Source: Micrasema longulum
Lineage: Eukaryota > Arthropoda > Insecta > Trichoptera > Brachycentridae
DNA: 64,000 nt
Reading direction: 5' to 3'
Assembly: GCA_022494885.1 (NCBI GenBank)
Contig: JAGVSM010004576.1
Span: 1-64,000 of the forward strand
The notes under the pieces were generated by a model that had not been told where the DNA came from, did no database searches, and saw only the letters and a list, made by a program, of their open reading frames with translations. Below, in pieces: positions 59,070 through 64,000 of the stretch (within the stretch, counting starts at the first letter, position 1; the number at the start of each line of letters is the position of its first letter). Position numbers and translations under genes: made by a program.

Positions 59070-60535
59070 ATTGATATATCCAAAAAAATATTTAATTTAA
59101 GTGATAATCATACATGTATTTTACCTAAGTGTTCCAAAATCCTTGTGTTGTTTAAAAAAAGGCTGAAAAGCTAGCGTTCATAACTTACCATTTTATATGT
59201 AAATATATTCAATGAAATATTTTGAAGAACCAAAGTTAACTGATAAACATTTTTTAACTCATGAAACGGGCATTAACTATTTTTTTACCGTAAAGTACCA
59301 ACACCATTACTCTTATTTTTGACTATGACCAAAAGTAGTGTTGCTCAGAATTCCATAACATAAATAAAAACCCTAAAATATGGACATTTGTAGTTATGGC
59401 ATTTGAGAAACTGATCTAAAACGTAAATTTTCACGAAATTCATTAAAGTGCAAAAAAAAAAAATTCTACTGAGATCACTTTTACACTATTTTTAAAGGTT
59501 ATTTATGAGCAACTATTACCTCTCAAAGGAAATACGTATTTTGAGTGGATGTGAAATGAGTTAAAATACCAACATTACTTTTAAAACATTCACTATTTAC
59601 AAAAAAAACTAAAAGCGGTTCATTTAACATAAATTTTCGTTTGAATTTCATCATTTATATAATTTTTCATGTTAAAATACGTTTTAAAAATTAAAATGAT
59701 ACTTTTGTACGTCCTTCAATCAGATAATCACGCACAAAGGATTTATTTTCACATAGAAAATTGTAATATTTCAAACAAACGTTGAAATATTTTTAGAGGC
59801 TAATTTGCATTGCTAATCCAACCCGTTCCTATAACCTTTAACGGATACGTAGGGAGGTAAACAGTTATTTTTATTTTGCAAAAGAGACATTCGTACGACT
59901 CAAAAAAAAATGACTGATTTATAAATAAGATGCTTAATTTCCTTTTTTTCTTGTCAAGCATTGTTTAAATAAATAAATTTTGACACTTTTTTAGCCTACC
60001 TTTGCGCAAACAAAAATCATATTATTTAAAAAATTCAATCCCTTGTAGCGATAAAAAGCACGTTTGAAAACTTTTTTTTGTTTTTTTATATTTATGTATA
60101 GTTTTAGTTAATTATTTGTATTTATTAGTTTACTTTTGTTAGAGTTACGAAATTTTCTTATTGTATTTTCGCGAGATGATATATTTTTGATAGTTTTTAT
60201 GTAAAATAAATAAATACAATAAAAAATATTAACTGCATTTTAAATAACAAAAACAATTTGTCTTGAAATCTCAGAAGTTACAAAAAAGAGGCACATTGTT
60301 TGCAGTTAAATAATTAGATTTCAATTTTGTACGATAATTTTTAATTTATTTTATTTTATTTTTTTCTTTGCATTAACAATAAGTATACATAAGTTATAAA
60401 TACAAAAAAAAACTTCAACATAAGTTTTATGTCGCTAAAACTAAAATTTAAATAAAGGGACATTCTATCCATTAAAAAAAGAAGCTACTTAGATCTGCCT
60501 TTTTTTCCATAAATTTCAACAAAAACTTAATTTAA
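59070..60535. other. Intron between the two most 5' visible exons, AT-rich
   Basis: No repeat or gene recognised; several poly-A/T runs. An AATAAATA run at 60205-60230 may be a retroposon tail. Confidence 0.55.
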
Positions 60536-60539
60536 AACA

Positions 60540-61060
60540 AATTCAATTAATTCATCTCTATCATATTATCCTTATAAAATGCATTGAACAGTTTTGGAGC
60601 TTTAGAAGATAAGTGTTTTTTCCCGAGTCTGGATTTACAATAAGGGATTTTAAGTTAACTATTTAAGCTATAACTAGATCTATGATTTTTTTAGGAAATA
60701 AATGTTGGCGCATAAAAACGTATTTCAGACTGTACTGGCAATAAATTTCTGGTAGCTTCAAAAGTTCAGCTTGCTGAAATAATTAGTTGGAGGGTAAAGT
60801 TAAATTTTTATGAAGTATAATTTTAATAATTAGTTTTTGTACGGTTTCTAAAGGCTTAATATGATTATAGGTTCCTCCCCATCCAATGATTCTATTAGAA
60901 AAAAAAGACTGTACAAGAGCATGATAAACCATTTGGCCTGTGTTTGGATTAGCATAACTCAATTTGTTAACAATATTTTCATTATGATTAGTCCATTTAA
61001 GTTGACAGTCTAACGTTACTCCCAAATATTTTATCGACTTTCTTAGTTTTCATTTTTTCA
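60540..61060 (-). pseudogene. Non-LTR reverse transcriptase C-terminal fragment
   Basis: The minus strand reads MGVTLDCQLKWTNHNENIVN, KLSYANP, MVYHALVQSFF, RIIGWGGTYN, HIKPLETVQKLIIKIILHKN, then in a shifted frame AELLKLPEIYCQYSLKYVFM. This is the LGV.LD..L.W..HI..I..K and YxSLxQS...YGI..WG pattern of CR1/Jockey ORF2. A deletion after YANP and later frameshifts show it is dead. Confidence 0.85.
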
Positions 61061-61483
61061 CAGTAATAACATATGTTAAGGATACAGTATTTATTATAAA
61101 CTAGTACGCAAGTTTTTTTATTCCATAAGACGTTAATAAAAGGAGGTAAAACCTTATTAAAAACACACTGTTAAGTTATACAATTATTGTTTATCGAACT
61201 TTATTTTTCATTTTATTTATATTTTAATGAAATAAAACATAACCACTTATTTTAAATATTGTAAAAAAATCAACTTTTGCAATTTTATTTAAACATTTAA
61301 TTTCTAAGAATCATTTTTGCAAGGATCTTTATTTACTAGTTGTTATTAAAACGAAAAGTTAGGTCACATATGAAAAATTGATAAAATGTATAATTATTTT
61401 TCCATCAGTAGACTGGTTTTTTTTTACTCAGCACTAAAACGAATAAACGAGGGAAAAACTTGGTAAATTATGTGTAAGTTTAC

Positions 61484-61592
61484 CGTTAATGGCCTCATTT
61501 GTGTAGAGATCCGTAGCGTAGGTGCCTTCTTCTCCCCAAGCGGGGGTGTTGTTCCGATATAGATCAAATCCAAAGTAGAATTTATCATCAAT
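61484..61592 (-). CDS. Arylsulfatase B-like, first exon visible in window
   Basis: This exon of 109 nt encodes 36 codons plus one base. It starts after a tttttaCAG acceptor and ends in aacg followed by gtaaac. It gives IDDKFYFGFDLYRNNTPAWG, then EEGTYATDLYTNEAIN. This matches the region after the RGFD..FG segment of arylsulfatase B, where the human protein has a GYKNMYSTNIFTKRAIALI-like stretch: the YATDLYTNEAI block corresponds to YSTNIFTKRAI. The preceding exons, carrying CxPSR, are outside the window. The single trailing G joins TA of the next exon to make Val. Confidence 0.9.
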
Positions 61593-62024
61593 CTGTAAAA
61601 AGACGCAAATATTAAGGTACGTAATATCCGTTACAAAACACAATTATTAAGTAAAAAAAGGTAAGCTACTTTAAACATTTTATACGGGGACCAAAGTACT
61701 AATAGTCCGAATCATATTGCATGGAAAGCTTGAAGGAAAACGCAGTGTAAGAAAAAGACGTGTCTCCTGGATTAAAAATTAGGAGAGTAGTTCCATCGCA
61801 ATCTCAAATCTTTATTCAGGGTGGTTTTAGACAAAATAAAACTGTCATTATAAAAAGCCAATCTTCACTGTGCGTGAAATTACAACCAGAAAAGTTACCT
61901 GTTAAATGCTTGAAAGGAAAATATTTATATTCAAGGTGATCAAATTAAAAAATAACAACTAAAAGTAAAAAAAAAAGGTAAAGGTTATACGTTATCATCA
62001 TTCTATGTCCGCTCCCTAGTTAGA

Positions 62025-62275
62025 GGATATTTATGGTGTCTTCAAAAATCCTCCAAGCATTTCTGTTGGCTGCCAGCTCCTGTGCATCCCCTCAAGTCAG
62101 TTTCGCGTTCCGTAGTTCTGACACAAACTGCCGACGAACAGTAAGCAGTGAACGTCCTGAACGTCGAGAACCTGATGCCTTGTAAAGTAGGCAAGCGTGG
62201 TTAAGGCTCTCAGGAGGCATCCACAGCACATGGCGAAGCCAACCGTATCGCCTTCACTTGATGACAGTTGTCACC
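62025..62275 (-). pseudogene. Non-LTR retrotransposon C-terminal tail fragment (relative of 18.5 kb)
   Basis: Shares the gccttgtaaagtaggcaag stretch and its surroundings with 18540-18600, in the same orientation. The frame remnants include RRSGRSLLTVRRQFVSELRN. It lies 5' of the first visible sulfatase exon, in the intron that leaves the window. Confidence 0.5.
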
Positions 62276-62940
62276 GGAGTTTTTTGCGTCCGTTCTTTTA
62301 TTTCCTCATTACTTACAAAGTCAAACCACCGCACGCCCAAGATTCATTTGAGACACATATTTTCAAAACTCAGTTATTCGAAAGAAAATGTTCTGTTCTA
62401 CAAGATACATTAAGAACAGGTTATGTACTTGTTCTTACTTTGCATATATTATTTTCTTTGATTACAAGCCTTTAAAATGGAATGTAAAGAAGACTTAAAG
62501 TTAGCATTTTCGACACCTCTTTCTGTTTGCGTTCAATCGTGTACGCTGAAGAAACTATGAATTATTGACAGATTTGTTGTAAAAAAATTAAGGAAAATAC
62601 AGTATTATTATTAATATTAGGTCAATATTGTATTTTCCTCAAAGTAATAACGCATTATTACTTTAAGGTATTCTCCTTCATTTATGACTTTCGGTGCTTA
62701 TTTTCAAATTTGGAAAAAAGGACAAAATAATAAATTTTATACAAAACAAATTACGAAAATTTTTTTTTTTACGGAAGTTCGAATCTTGATACGCGTATAA
62801 GACATTTAACTTAATTGGAATTTAAAAAAATATTTATTTAGACAAAATCATCTGATCTCAACAAAGACTATGTATGTTTTTAGGAATATGAAGATAAAGA
62901 CAAAAGTGGAATGCTGAATGTTACAATGTACTTAGAAATG

Positions 62941-63019
62941 TGTTATATTTAAAATAAATTAATTCAATTAAATTGAATACTATGTTATATTTAAAATAAA
63001 TTAATTCAATTAAATTGAA
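62941..63019. repeat. Tandem duplication, 42-bp period
   Basis: tgttatatttaaaataaatt and the following 17 bases occur at 62941 and again at 62983 without a mismatch over 37 bp. Inside is the palindrome-rich aattcaattaaattgaa. Confidence 0.9.
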
Positions 63020-63303
63020 AAAAATCACTTTATCCGCACAAATCTAAATTAATTTGTCTGTCCAAAAACATCTATGTTACAGACAAAATATATCCGTGGC
63101 TTGGGTTTAAAAGAGCTAATCTCGTAAATCACAACATTTCAGGATAGTAATTTTATGGCTATTTTGTGACGGTATATATATAGTTGCTGTTTGAAAAAAA
63201 AAATTTAACATTATACAAAAAATTTCGAAATCAAATAGAAAAAGGCCAACTAATATATTTGTATATGTATATATTTTTATCATAGCCCTTTCTATAAAAT
63301 AAC

Positions 63304-63555
63304 TCATCATCATTTCCTTTCCACACCTAATGATGCAGAGGGCACTAGATTAGTACACAAATTGCAGCATATCTCGATCAATTTTGTTTCATAAAGGTAA
63401 GGTGATCAGTCTTACGTTTCAGGTACCAGTCCGGGTTCTAGTGTGGAAACACCCTTTCAAATAAATATTTCATATCAACCATGTCGGGAGTTGAACCTGA
63501 GACCTCTTGCATGGTAGGCAAACACGCTGACTATAACACCACGAGGCCGACTAAT
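63304..63555 (-). mobile_element. SINE family A, nearly complete, minus
   Basis: Tail catcatcatttcctttccac, body with ggtgatcagtcttacgtttc and ggtaccagtccgggttctag, then B box atgtcgggagttgaacctga and A box ctgactataacaccacgagg. Confidence 0.9.
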
Positions 63556-64000
63556 AAGATAACTAATAACAGGTAACTAGTTATAACACTTTTTTTTTAT
63601 TCTTTTTTTTATTTGTTTATTTTTCCATACATATATTATTTACATGGAAATATAATTACAAAAATAGACTTAAGGAAAATACATCTTTAAATTAAGCTAC
63701 AACATAATAATATCGATAACTACAAAGATGTGTACAAAAAGTATAACAATAACCAATAAGATGTTTTTTGTATTATATCTTCACTAAATTTTTTAGTTTT
63801 AATTATTCGATTATTTCATACTACGTACTACATGTTTATTGTGCACTGCTGTGATTGTATTTCTGTAAATTATTATTTTTTGTAAAAGGTTCTTTGAACC
63901 GTTGATGTATAAATAAATGAATAAACAAATAATAACACTTTTGTGAAATGAGTGAGTTATCAAATCTAAACAACAGTTGGAATGTTTTTGACTTTAACAA

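Larger units (their letters stand above)
26952..61592 (-). other. Arylsulfatase B-like gene, 3' six exons (partial gene span)
   Basis: Six exons on the minus strand join in phase (109, 153, 158, 136, 381 and 224 nt, total 1161 nt) to encode 386 residues plus TAG. All ten visible splice sites are GT or AG. The order of conserved blocks (GFDLYRN, LFLYLAHLAPH, VSDNGAP, NWPFRG, SLWEGAIRVP, HITDWLPT, LHNIDEVE, CLFDIESDPCEQ) follows arylsulfatase B, a lysosomal or secreted enzyme that removes 4-sulfate from N-acetylgalactosamine in dermatan/chondroitin sulfate. Human ARSB is about 533 residues, so roughly 150-180 N-terminal residues, including signal peptide, CxPSR formylglycine site and first metal aspartates, lie beyond base 64000. 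I saw no upstream sulfatase exon between 61593 and 64000. Activity cannot be judged without those exons. Family assignment is secure; orthology to one particular insect paralogue is not. Confidence 0.93.

Noticed and set aside
61600..64000. Searched for the upstream sulfatase exon with the CxPSR motif
   Set aside because: No minus-strand frame here shows CxPSR, GKWHLG or RGFD-like residues; it must lie beyond the window.

Overview
This is a window of animal nuclear DNA, almost certainly from an insect and most likely a lepidopteran. It is strongly AT-rich, has multi-kilobase introns with GT-AG splice sites, and is saturated with tRNA-derived SINEs, fragments of non-LTR retrotransposons, small inverted-repeat elements and a mariner-type relic. 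The moth/butterfly assignment is inference: it rests mainly on the RTE-type reverse transcriptase tail at 7813-8360, whose wording is familiar from lepidopteran genomes. There is no bacterial-style operon, CRISPR array or rRNA.

The only host gene I can support is an arylsulfatase B-like sulfatase (N-acetylgalactosamine-4-sulfatase family) on the minus strand. Its last six coding exons are 61484-61592, 57744-57896, 53929-54086, 39163-39298, 37742-38122 and 26952-27175. All junctions are GT-AG and the phases join without a break into 386 residues plus a stop. The 5' exons, with the formylglycine motif CxPSR and the first metal-binding aspartates, lie beyond base 64000. Introns within the window are about 3.6, 3.7, 14.6, 1.0 and 10.6 kb and filled with mobile-element debris.

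Directly 3' of the stop codon the last ~135 bp of the final exon are repeated three more times in tandem (26570-26952), each more or less decayed, before two AATAAA signals. Bases 1-26500 are downstream intergenic DNA with repeats, RT fragments and an orphan THAP-like first exon. A second THAP-like exon lies in the last intron at 27710.

The most unusual signals are: (i) a hammerhead-ribozyme-like motif at 39591-39636 (minus strand) inside a 305-bp insertion with inverted arms and a 12-bp target-site duplication, probably a Penelope-like retroelement terminus, with a decayed relative at 1571-1790; (ii) the tandem decayed copies of the sulfatase's terminal exon; (iii) a 187-bp-arm inverted duplication (29985-30476) in the last intron that would fold into a long hairpin in the pre-mRNA; (iv) several small inverted-repeat elements that I could not assign to known families.
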